Assembly: GCA_903813345.2 (NCBI GenBank)
Contig: CAIIXF020000004.1
Coordinates: 8,453,525-8,513,524, forward strand
Length of the DNA: 60,000 nucleotides
Direction of reading: 5' to 3'
From: Owenia fusiformis
Taxonomy: Eukaryota; Annelida; Polychaeta; Sabellida; Oweniidae
Program-made: the position numbers and the translations under genes
The notes under the pieces: generated by a model
Databases searched by the model: none
Seen by the model: only the letters and a program-made list of their open reading frames with translations
Told to the model about the DNA's origin: nothing
Shown here: positions 29,262 through 39,100 of the stretch, in pieces
How the letters are laid out: every line of letters begins with the position of its first letter
Numbering within the stretch: the stretch's first letter is position 1

Positions 29262-30034
29262 CACTCCCCTCCATAAGATTGGCAACCTTAGCTCCCCCAT
29301 TGAACTACGTGTAAAAGCATCTTTGCCTTTGATTTTTCATTTACTTAACCTAGGATGAAAATACTTATACTATTGATGGAAACGTAATTTTACTTTATTT
29401 CCTATACCTCCAAATTTTCTCAATTTTTTCCCCAATTGCAATTATTAATCTGACAGTCGAAAATTGATGATGAATTTGTGAAAATCGACATTCCAATGTT
29501 AACCAATGCCGCAAGTCATATGACAGAACCATCGATCCGAGTCCTTGCAAAATACGAGTTAGGCAGGCAAATGAATTTGCCAACTTTATTTAACAAAAAT
29601 TGACAAGTTTCTTCAGGTTCAACAAAGTTATATGGCTTTAAAGTCAAAATTGTTTTTCAAAAAACCTCTCCCATTGAAATAACACAGGCGGCGAAAAATT
29701 ATTTTCAAAAATGACTTTGAAGCGCTGTAACTTTATGAATTATTCATCAAATAAACTAAACACTTGTGTACAAAAAAAGTTAGACAATTCAATTTTCTAT
29801 ATAAATCTTTTTGCTGAACCTTTTACTGGAAAGATATTCTGATTTCTGATTTGCCCCGAATCCCCTATTTCCTATTGGATTACAAATTTATCATCAATTT
29901 CGAACTTTGGAGGTATTGGAAATAAAGTCAAGTTACGTTACCATCAATATTACAAGTTATTTCATCGCCGTAAAGAGGCTTTAACACGTACTTCAGTGGG
30001 GGAGCTAAGGTTGCCGAACTTATGGAGGGGAGTG
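29262..30034. mobile_element. TA-flanked MITE, CACTCCCCTCCATAAG ends
   Basis: CACTCCCCTCCATAAG and CTTATGGAGGGGAGTG bound 773 bp. Arms of about 75 bp include CAACCTTAGCTCCCCCA. TA occurs on both outer sides. Confidence 0.75.
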
Positions 30035-30200
30035 TATAAACATGACGATAAAACACAGTAGTGTTTTGTTATTAGCAAGCTACATTATTCAACTACATGT
30101 ACATTCATTATGTTATCTGAATGTTCCCCATTCTTTTGTTGGTTAGGCACCATTTGGAATATATGCTGTACCTGTTGACCTAGCGGATTTGGGTCATGTA

Positions 30201-30834
30201 CAAGGCGTCAAATAAGTCTGTTCTCCCCCCTTAACTTTTTTAATTCAGAGAAAACATAGGATTAGTATATACCACCTTAAAGGGAATTTAATTTGCTGAT
30301 CACACAACAAATTTCAGAGTGATTGGTTAAATTCCCATTTTTTTAGAGTATTTTTAGTGATGTCCATATTTCACTTTTTTAATAGTCTGTATGTCTCCCC
30401 CAGCAGCCCAGATGGCCTCAATTCTACAAGGATATGATCCTGTATAAATCATTCAGAACGTTTAATTTTAGGTGTTATCAACTATTTTATGATGAAAGAT
30501 GCCCCTGCTTCAAAGACTCCCCTGAATGTAAAACATTTTACTCAGTAATGATATTGAGAAACATTGGAATCACCCGATGTTGGAATTGTCACTGCAGTAT
30601 CAACTTTTCACTTTTCATTCACTATACCTGGTAATTTTACTTGTTTTGACGTAATCAAAGGTCAACTACAACCTTACAAGAAACATTGTACGCAATTTTA
30701 TTAGGAGGAGTTTATGATTGTTTTTTTGAGGGTGATCAGCATTTTCCATGAGCTTCAAAATGATATATGGGAAAGTATGATATATTTAGAGATAAAAATG
30801 TTAAGGGGGGAGAACAGACTTATTTGACACCCTG
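30201..30834. mobile_element. Mariner-like MITE, CAGGGTGTCAAATAAG ends
   Basis: The left end CAAGGCGTCAAATAAGTC and right end GACTTATTTGACACCCTG are inverted, with TA on both sides. The arms include GTTCTCCCCCCTTAA. 634 bp, no transposase. Confidence 0.75.
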
Positions 30835-30899
30835 TACTGGTTACAGTCAGCGTCCTATAGCAGTATGTAATAATATATGAAATTCCTCGCGGCGCCGGG

Positions 30900-30970
30900 G
30901 GAGTGTGGGGTCGTCCTGCAAACAGATACTTGTAGATCAATCTGTTTGTGGAACGATCCCACACTCTCAT
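30900..30970. repeat. Short hairpin
   Basis: GAGTGTGGGGTCGTCC...CAAACAGAT pairs with ATCTGTTTG...GATCCCACACTC. It lies just ahead of the 31005 element. Confidence 0.6.
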
Positions 30971-31004
30971 CACCCAGGGAGCACCTGCATGGTGTATACA
31001 ATAC

Positions 31005-32292
31005 CACGGTGTATAACCCAAACGCTCCTACATGCACGACGGAGCGTTTCATTACTGAAATTAAACAAAGAAACGCTCCGGAGTAGGAAAACTGTCTGGC
31101 GGGAATGATGAGCCGTCTGACAATTTCCCCAATAATGGGAATAAGAGGTATGAGTTACATATTTCGAGAATACCATTCGATGGGTGTGATATTCATGTTG
31201 TACGTGGCTGGCTGTTGACGTTTGAAGCAATGAGGAAGAGCTGTACGAAGCAGTATAGTTATCAAAATTCAAAAACGTATTTGTCATTCTACTGGTCAAA
31301 ACCCATTTTGTCGATACATGTGATTAGTTGAGCCAAGATAAGAGCACCAACGTATATTTTAGTCAAATTCCAATGCTTCAACGCACCATACATTATCGTA
31401 ATAGTGATTTGATGACCGAAAATCCAGTCTTAAAAATGATGACATTCTCATATTCAAGAAACGCTCCGATCTGGTTAACACAGTGAATTGGAAACGCTCC
31501 GGTAGTCAAGATCAGTTAATGAAATATATAGCTTGCCTTTCCTTTTCAGGAAGAGAAAGAAAAGATATATTATACCCCTTGGCATCAATAGAAGAAAGAT
31601 TAATTCACATATAACTTTTCGTTTTTTCTATAGTTTTATGATTTAGCACATATGTAGGCATGACATCATCTAATGTATAGGCTTTAATCAGCTAGTTGCA
31701 CGTTTAGCACCACCAGGTTCAGATGTTTCAATTTGCCTAACAAGTACAACACGTTTTTGAGAGATAGATTCGATTCGGAACTCTAATAATCTGAAAATGA
31801 TAGCAAAACAAAATGGTAAGAGCGTTTCTAAAATTGTGGTCTAAATCGACGGAGCGTTTCGAGGAAAACAAGCGATTTCTCGAGAACAAGTAATGGATTT
31901 GGACTGGGATTTTAGGAAATGAGAATATACGAGTTTGTGATCTACTACTTAAACAGAAAGATTAACGTTTTCATAGAAATACTAGTTTAATTCGTAATTT
32001 GTGGTCAAATCGTCATCTTCAGATTCGTTCGATCTACACTACGGAGCTTTGATCAAGCAAATAACAGTTTACCACCAGAAGTTGAATAAATAAGATCTTT
32101 GCTCACGGTATTGTTCATCGAATGGTACATAATATTTCACCATGACATATGATATGTAAGAGAAACGAGAGAAACAATACTTACGGTCATAGTAGAATCT
32201 TCATTAGCCGCCATTTTATTTCGCTCCGGAGCGTTTCCGCGTAAATGTAACGCTCCGTCGTGCATGTAGGAGCGTTTGGGTTATACACCGTG
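31005..32292. mobile_element. Transib-like element with CACGGTG ends
   Basis: CACGGTGTATAACCCAAACG at the left and its reverse complement at the right extend as a roughly 42-bp inverted repeat. AATAC directly flanks both sides (31000-31004 and 32293-32297). Subterminal GAAACGCTCCG motifs recur in both orientations (near 31040, 31070, 31460, 31490, 31850, 32225, 32250). 1288 bp, no transposase ORF. It ends 145 bp before the TRIM-B start codon. Confidence 0.72.
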
Positions 32293-32437
32293 AATACTAA
32301 AGAAGCTAAACTCTTATCTAAAATCATAATGTTAGCTGCATATCACGAGTCACGACGCCGTCCTTCTGAGAAGGAGATTCCCCGTTCAGTACACTTGACA
32401 AAAAGGGGATTCCCCGTTTTGACACAGATACATTAAA

Positions 32438-34336
32438 ATGGCTTCAGCGTCAATTCAAGTTGAAAGATTCCAAGACATCCTAAAATGTACAGTCTGTCGT
32501 GATCGTTTTATTGATCCTAGACTGCTGCCGTGTCATCACTCGTTTTGTCTAGGATGTATTGATGGCTTAGTGGGAAATAATGGATCAAACGAGCCGTTAC
32601 GCTGCCCTGTGTGCCGGGATACATGGCATGTACCGCAGGGGGGAACTACTGCTCTAAAAGCCAGCTTCCTTGTGAACACATTGTTGGAGATAGCTCAGTC
32701 TGCCATTCCAAATAGTCCCGCCACTTCTACAGATAGTCCAATTGCTCAAACATGTCAAGAACATCCTTGTGAGACATTAGTACTATTCTGTACAGATGAC
32801 AACAGTCTTGTGTGCCTAAGTTGCCTCCCCCTTTTTCACAATGGACATAACTTCCTGGAAATCAACCAAGCCGCCGACGGTTTAAAGCAGGAAGTTGAAA
32901 TCGTTATTGATGAATATTTATCATCACTTCCAGAAGATGATCCAAACAGAATTAAGGAGGAAATTAATTCTTTGGAGCATGAAAATCAGACCCTAGTTCA
33001 ACAATTAAATGAAAACAGAAGCCATATAAAAGAAGCAAAACTACTAACCCCAGATGTTAACCATGCTTTCCACACTTGGAAGAATAAAATCGATGAGTAT
33101 CACCATAATGAAGTCAAGTCCAAATTAAGCCAGATAGATGACATTCAGATATCTAGAGCACTTGTAGAGAGTTTTGTGACACATATAAGAACACTTGAAG
33201 ACGACATTGAAATAACCAGACAACTGTTAGCTGTGAAAGAGCAAGGACTGCCCATACCAGTATACTTACCATCCACCCATATTGTTCCTCTAACCTTCCA
33301 GCCATGTGTAATTTCTGGAAACAGTGTACGTTTGGGAAGTATCTCTCGTCGAGAGGCACCTTCAATTGTACTTTCTTTTGAAAATGACCAAGACGATATC
33401 AATGAATCGATGAGTATGTCTTCAAATGTTGAACGGATGAGCGTTTCTTCTATACACGAGCCAATGATGAGTGTTGGGAGTCCATACAGCAATCCTGTGA
33501 GCTCCCCTGGAGTTTGTGACATGCCTACAACTCCAGGACCCATTACACAGCCTTCTAGATACCTCCCAAGGCCACAGCTGAAGAGGACAATTAAGCTGAC
33601 TGATGAAAGTAGTGTTCTAGAATGGATAAATGATCTTGCAGTAGTGGGAACATCTAGTCTTGCTGCTGTGAGATGTGATGCAATCCAGTTCTTCAATAAC
33701 TCATGGCTTATCAAGACAGTACATATAAAGATGTACTGTGTTGCCTCTACACCAGACAATTGTTATGCATTCACCAATGGCACTGGTACGATAAGTATCT
33801 ACACACAGGGAGGGGAGCATAGGCGTGATATCAATACATCATTCACAAGGCTATATGGCATTGAATTTAGTGGTGGAGAGTTAGTGGTGGCGGACGGGAG
33901 GGCTAAGTCTGTCTCCTTCATTGATTACCAAACAGGTGAAGTGGTGAAGACAACACCTGGTGAATTATTTCAAGATTCTTCCCCATGCGTTGCAGTGAGA
34001 GAAAACAACAATGTGGTGATCTCTGACTTGGACAATAACTGTGTCACAGTGATAGACAGAGATGGGAGGAAGCTTATGCAGTATGGCTCATTTAGCTCAG
34101 ATGGTGGTCCGCCGTCCTGGCCACGTGGTATTTGCACTGATGGTGATCACACCATTGTAGCTGATAACGTGAACCACAGAGTGAGTCTAGTGAGTCCTAG
34201 TGGTGTGTTCCTCAGACACCTCATTTCCATGGCAGATGGTATGTTCTTGCCATACGCAGTAGTTATAGACCACAAAGGACATCTCCTTGTTGGATGTGAT
34301 AAAGGGAATCTGTTTGAAGTGAAGTTCAAAGAGTAA
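32438..34336 (+). CDS. TRIM-B: RING, B-box, coiled coil and NHL-like propeller protein
   Basis: Single-exon ORF of 632 residues with TRIM-NHL architecture. The RING finger has C17, C20, C32, H34, C37, C40, C56, C59. The B-box type 2 has C106, H109, C118, D121, C126, C129, H134, H137, all present. A helical coiled-coil region spans about 145-265. A Ser/Pro-rich linker is at about 300-390 and a six-bladed NHL-type propeller at about 400-630, including GICTDGDHTIVADNVNHRVS. Such proteins are usually ubiquitin E3 ligases whose propeller binds RNA or protein. The match to TRIM-A is close through the linker. It lies 145 bp after a Transib-like element and 395 bp before the duplicated CAB39 exon. 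An antisense 204-codon ORF is a shadow. Confidence 0.9.
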   Translation: MASASIQVERFQDILKCTVCRDRFIDPRLLPCHHSFCLGCIDGLVGNNGSNEPLRCPVCRDTWHVPQGGTTALKASFLVNTLLEIAQSAIPNSPATSTDSPIAQTCQEHPCETLVLFCTDDNSLVCLSCLPLFHNGHNFLEINQAADGLKQEVEIVIDEYLSSLPEDDPNRIKEEINSLEHENQTLVQQLNENRSHIKEAKLLTPDVNHAFHTWKNKIDEYHHNEVKSKLSQIDDIQISRALVESFVTHIRTLEDDIEITRQLLAVKEQGLPIPVYLPSTHIVPLTFQPCVISGNSVRLGSISRREAPSIVLSFENDQDDINESMSMSSNVERMSVSSIHEPMMSVGSPYSNPVSSPGVCDMPTTPGPITQPSRYLPRPQLKRTIKLTDESSVLEWINDLAVVGTSSLAAVRCDAIQFFNNSWLIKTVHIKMYCVASTPDNCYAFTNGTGTISIYTQGGEHRRDINTSFTRLYGIEFSGGELVVADGRAKSVSFIDYQTGEVVKTTPGELFQDSSPCVAVRENNNVVISDLDNNCVTVIDRDGRKLMQYGSFSSDGGPPSWPRGICTDGDHTIVADNVNHRVSLVSPSGVFLRHLISMADGMFLPYAVVIDHKGHLLVGCDKGNLFEVKFKE

Positions 34337-34366
34337 ACGGTGAACCAGAAAACAGCAGGTAACAGC

Positions 34367-34372
34367 AATAAA
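34367..34372 (+). terminator. Possible polyadenylation signal of TRIM-B
   Basis: AATAAA 31 bp after the TRIM-B stop codon. Confidence 0.45.
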
Positions 34373-34588
34373 GTGGTAAGGATTAAAAGGTGGATTGGAT
34401 CGAGTGTATCGGATTCATGTAAAAGGTGGATTAGATCAGGAATCTTCAAAATTTGGAATCTCCCTCTAAAATGTTGATCACTGGAATCCTGAGAAATTAT
34501 CTATCACTTCAGTTTACTTTTGAAACCAAATTTTGAATACATAACTCAGAACAAAGTTGATAATTGTCTGCCATCTAACACTTATATT

Positions 34589-34700
34589 AAAGCTAAGTTC
34601 ACACCAACGGCGCTTTGATGGCGCTTTAAAGCGGCGTGCAGAGCCGCTTTGCACGCCGCTTTAAAGCGCCATCAAAGCGCCGTTGGTGTGAACTTAGCTT
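34589..34700. mobile_element. GC-rich hairpin MITE, copy 3 (longest)
   Basis: AGCTAAGTTCACACCAACGG at the left and CCGTTGGTGTGAACTTAGCT at the right, with TTAA at or overlapping both ends. The centre also pairs (GCTTTAAAGCGGCG and complement). It ends about 30 bp before the acceptor of the duplicated CAB39 exon. Confidence 0.85.
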
Positions 34701-34731
34701 AACTAACGAATTTTCTGTTTTCTGCTTGCAG

Positions 34732-34953
34732 GTATTTGTCGCCAACCCGAACAAATCACAGCCGATCTTAAATATTTTGTTGAAAAATAGAACCAAACTG
34801 GTAACATTTTTGCAAAAGTTTCACACGGATCGTAGCGAAGATGAACAATTTAAAGATGAAAAAGCATACCAAAATATTTGTTCTAGAAGATTCTATAAAT
34901 CCTGTATCTCAACATCAAGGAAGTCATTGTATAGATATAAAATAAGTTCATAA
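34732..34953 (+). pseudogene. Duplicated last exon of CAB39 (exon 7')
   Basis: The acceptor TCTGCTTGCAG is preserved at 34731. The encoded block [20 protein letters not shown] through DEKAY matches exon 7. A deletion of about 40 bp has removed [11 protein letters not shown] and the stop codon, so the frame runs into former 3' UTR and ends at 34951-34953 with a novel tail ([10 protein letters not shown]...). AATAAA follows at 34953-34958. With no upstream CAB39 exons beside it, it is either an orphan pseudo-exon or an alternative last exon reached from exon 6 (both phase 0). Confidence 0.8.
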
Positions 34954-35685
34954 ATAAAACACAAAGTGCTCATCAATACTGGTTTCGAAGATACATCACC
35001 AGTAGTCTCCCCCAGGGGGTTTCTGTGTACAAATTTCGGCGGGGGTCCTCGGCTGAACCCTCAGATATCAATATGTTCGCATACCAATTTGTCAAATTTC
35101 GATGTGTTCCACCGCCTAAAAGCCGATACATAACATCGCACGAATCTGGGGACAATTAGCGTAACATCATGGCGTCAAAATACCAAAACAAAACAATGGG
35201 CAGTTTTTGGCGCAAAGAGACTTACGTCAAAAACGACAAGCGTTACATTTTGTCAAGTTTAGTCAACCTAAAAATAAGATGCTTTATCCTTATTCAATCC
35301 TGGTAAAATTCACAGAGCTGGACGCAGTGAAATCCGGAGCGTGCGAAGATGACCCCAGCAGAGGTTAAACCTCCACCTGTATCTCTAACGGTTACCCTTG
35401 ATGGGATTTTGTTACTGTAAAGATATTTAATTGGTATTAGAAAACTCCTTTCGGGATTTCTTTTGTGCTTGGTCAGTTGGTAGATGCTTCTTCTCAGCAT
35501 TGAATACTGTTCTGTTCTGCATGCAGGAGGTCCATAGCGTGAGGGTCAGAAGCTCTGTGGAGTTGATCATGGCAGAGTCCCCTCTGCGGCTCACGTTCTA
35601 TCAAACGCTGTGTTGCTACTTCTTAAAAATAAATCTATATTACAAGTAAGGTATATACCATGACGTGTTTCGTACATCCGTCAGT

Positions 35686-35741
35686 TAAGCTAAGATCACA
35701 CCAATGGCACTTTAAAGCGCCGTTGGTGTGAATTTAGCTTT
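35686..35741. mobile_element. GC-rich hairpin MITE, copy 4 (short)
   Basis: AGCTAAGATCACACCAATGG pairs with CCGTTGGTGTGAATTTAGCT. It is shorter and more diverged than the other copies. Confidence 0.7.
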
Positions 35742-35802
35742 ACTGTATAGTGTTAAGAGATAATTTAGCAATTTATACAATATAGTGAAATACAGTATCT
35801 AG

Positions 35803-35860
35803 GTTTTGCACGCCGCTTTAAAGCGCCATCAAAACGCCGTTGGGGTGAACTTAGCTTTAC
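35803..35860. mobile_element. GC-rich hairpin MITE, copy 5 (one arm)
   Basis: Carries the TTTGCACGCCGCTTTAAAGC core and the right arm CGTTGGGGTGAACTTAGCTT; the left arm is missing. Confidence 0.65.
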
Positions 35861-36159
35861 CATGGGCTTTCAACTAGATTGTATCAAAATGCCACAAAAT
35901 CTGTCATTCCAGTCACGTTTTCGTGAAAAACAATATTCCAATGACCTTGTTGAGGTATTGGTATTAGGAGGGTATATAAATTAGAAATGCCATCGTAAAT
36001 TAATTGTATATTATAACGATGTAAAATATTCCAGGAAGTTGGGATCTCTTTCATGATATCCTAGCTTAGTTAAATAGTCGCCATTTTGGATATTTTTCGC
36101 CTCGTCGCTTTTTTTCCTGGCTACGTCAGTGAGTGCTAGTTTGATATCTTCATGACTTA

Positions 36160-37900
36160 AGAACATTTAAGGTTTATTTAGAATCAGAATTACAAACACT
36201 GCTCCTTAAGTTGAAGAATATCATGCCTCATTACATGTGAAACAAATGATCACTCTTTGGAGCTGTCCTGCCGGATGAAAATTAATCGTATTCTGATTGA
36301 GATATTGGAACACAAATCTGCCACATTCAAGTTCACCACGCTTCACTGAGATTTAATGACAATAAATGGAATCATTACATGCCTATACGAATATTCTTTC
36401 AAATACATTGAACTTCAATGTAAAATTGGAGCTTTGGAATTTGATAGTGATTGATGGGCGACATCTATTTTAAGACAAAGAGTTAATGATAATGTTAATT
36501 AAATGCATAGGATGACATGGTAATCGAAAAGATAATACTGGATTCTGTTGGTGCCTGCCATCTTTATATCGGCCCAGAACCTATGGAAAATGATTAAAAT
36601 TATATTGAACATAGTATTTTCTTTTTATTGGTCATGGTTAATATAAATTCGTACTGCCCGTGTCATATTCATCCTTCAAGATCGGTCCTTCACTGCTTTC
36701 ATAGCAGATCATGTAATGCAATGAATTACTCTTGGGCCAAGGATGGTCATATTTAAAAATGCTAATAACCAGCATACTTTATGTAAACTCGAAAAAAGAA
36801 AGCTCTCCAAAAGAAAGAAACAAGTACATGTTAAGTGTCTAACTGAAATAATGATAAATACAATATATTCTGACAAATCATTTTGTTATTGTATTTTGAA
36901 AATATTTGAGGCAGTGTGGTATCACTATCAGTAGTGATGTCTAAAATGATAGCTACATCAACTATACAGGGTGTCCCGAAAGTATGGGGTCCCCCCTAGG
37001 CAGACATATACCAGTGTCGTCATAGTATGTGTCATATATCATTTCAAAGCTTATCCAAAGTTACATTGATTCACCAAGTATCATGGTTCAACTCTCAAAT
37101 GTGAAAAAATTACGGGTATTTAAAAATTTAGTGTTTGGTCAAAATTAAGTTCAATTTTACACCAAATCACTAGTCAATGTGTCCTCTCGGGCCATCTTAA
37201 CAGCAGCAATTCTTTTCGGATTGGATGGATATTGAGTTGGAAAAAGAGAACGGTGAGGGTAGAAACTCTAAGGAAACTCTTCTAAAGTCCCTTAACAGGT
37301 TTTAAGAGGGTTATAAAGTTACACACTCCTATTTGAAGGACTTTTAAGGTCATATCTGAAAATAATTGCCGCTGTTAGCACGGTCAAGGGGGGACACATT
37401 GACTAGTAATGTGGTGTAAAATTGAACTTTATTTTGACAAAACACTAACTTTTAAAATGACTGTAACTTTTTCCCATTTGGGAGTTAAACCATGATACTT
37501 GGCAAATCAATGTAACTTTGGACAAGCTTTAAAATGATATATGACACATACTATGAGGACACTGGAATATGTCTGCCTAGGGGGGGGGGGGCATACTTTC
37601 GGGACACCCTGTATCATGTTTATCACTGTTCTCCCAAAAGAGACGTAATCCACACAAAGTGTAAATGCAGGCAAAATATTTTTCTTGTTGCATAAAAATT
37701 ATCATTTCATATGTTTTCTATTTCATTTAAAAATCGCTATATTGTTTTCACCTTGTGTTGGAGGATAGGCTATAAACGGGCTTTACTGGAAATCATGCCA
37801 TCAAGATATAATGAAAACTGTTCATATGTCTTGATATATGTTTACAGAATTTCAATTATTTTTGATAATAGTTAATAAAAGAGGTAACACATCTTCTGTG
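36160..37900 (+). repeat. Duplicated segment, copy C
   Basis: Parallels 25880-27180 in order and orientation, and more weakly 23610-24700. The mariner-like MITE at 36967-37611 is absent from the other copies, so it inserted after the duplication. A further local repeat (GGATTCTGTTGGTGC, then TTTATATCGGCCCAGAACCT) links about 36530 with about 38165. Confidence 0.75.
36967..37611. mobile_element. Mariner-like MITE with long inverted arms, CAGGGTGTCCCG ends
   Basis: CAGGGTGTCCCGAAAGTATG and its reverse complement begin inverted arms of about 200 bp, with TA on both outer sides. 645 bp, no transposase ORF. Confidence 0.8.
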
Positions 37901-38980
37901 TTTTCAAATTTTTTCTCTGCAATATTTGTCTGAACTACTGCCAAAAATTCTCTACAGGTTTTCGTTTTTGCCCATATTTCCCTTGGGATTAACCCTGTAT
38001 CCAAAACCTCCCAGTACATAACCCTTATGTGTCTTTCTGAGGGTTTGTGGAACTGAGGGAGGTACAGTACATATTTTCTGAGGAATAAACCATAGGCTAA
38101 GGGCGATAGAAATCATTTTTAAATAAAGATGGCATGGTAATTGATCTGTGTTTGAAAAATATAATACTGGATTCTGTTGGTGCTGCCATCTTTATATCGG
38201 CCCAGAACCTATGGAATAAAACCCTCTATCCAACACTAATCAAGGGAGGGAGTGGGTCACAACTCAAGGTGACAAGTGCTCGAAGGAAGAATACACTCAG
38301 ATAACATAGTTATTTGAGAGGTAAGATAGAACTGATTTGATCGAAGAATATATTGAAATGTATGTGAAATGAGAAGTTGACAGCAAAACATGGGGCTCAT
38401 AATACCGTATAACATGTTTACGTTGTTTATGGTGCCATTTGAGGGCCTAAATGTGTTTTACTTAACTTCTATTATGTCAATGGAAGACGCCATTGGTAAA
38501 ATATGTGCCAAAATTTTAATTCATAACTTTACAAACTCTGTTCCCACAGACTTACTCGAGCCTCTAGCGATACATTGGCCTTGAAGAAGGGGACCACAGA
38601 CAATCTCTGATTGGTAGTCCCTGTTTTAAGGACGAACACAAGTCAAGTTTGAACTTTTTAAAAGTTATCAGATTTCCCGCACTAATTCTGACCAATCACA
38701 GATGTCCTCTCTTTTTTAATAGTACACAATCACGTGACGTGTTGCAATACGAAAATTGATTAGCCAATCTCCATGCAGCTGTAATATTAATACACAGTGC
38801 CCAGTCCTTGGTGTATTGGTTTTCTATATCAGACTCTGCATGGAGAGTGATATCAATCACAATGTGGAATGTAATATTTACAAGTGGAATGTCAAAGCTT
38901 ATTGACGTTTTCGAGTAGCAAATGTGCATGTGATCTGAATTCTAAAAGGTGTATACGAAACTCCTTCACCGATATAAGTG
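37901..38980. other. Intergenic, nothing certain
   Basis: Includes a single copy of AAACCTCCCAGTACATAACC near 38005, a loose inverted match to 28886-28915, and the local repeat near 38165. No coding signal. Confidence 0.5.
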
Positions 38981-38989
38981 TTTATAATA

Positions 38990-39100
38990 TAAATTTATGG
39001 AATACTGGCGACCTTTATTGACGAAAACGGTTCGAAAATGACAGCTTCAAAAACTCCAATGTGAAACGAATTTCGAAAAGTACACCACATCTGAACAGGT
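38990..39100 (+). other. Possible first untranslated exon
   Basis: ACATCTGAACAG|GTAAGT near 39100 is a consensus splice donor, and CpG dinucleotides are locally more frequent from here to about 41.3 kb than in the surrounding DNA. A partner acceptor could be at 54604. Purely a signal-based guess; no coding frame. Confidence 0.25.

Larger units (their letters stand above)
22398..31004. other. Gene-poor region of duplicated debris and MITEs
   Basis: No coding exon is supported. It contains pieces repeated further on (see 22868-24700, 25365-25757 and 25880-27180) and a chain of inverted-repeat elements listed separately. ORFs here are short and without domains. Confidence 0.7.
34959..36160. other. 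Non-coding stretch after exon 7'
   Basis: Contains hairpin MITE copies 4 and 5 and a short match to the 3' flank of CAB39 (36014-36048). A weak tRNA A-box-like string near 35470 has no B box. No gene supported. Confidence 0.6.

Noticed and set aside
31005-32292. A RAG1/Transib transposase inside the CACGGTG elements
   Set aside because: No ORF of suitable length or recognisable motif in either element; both are non-autonomous.
33145-33759. 204-codon antisense ORF
   Set aside because: Shadow of TRIM-B; no domain, and the sense strand is clearly coding.
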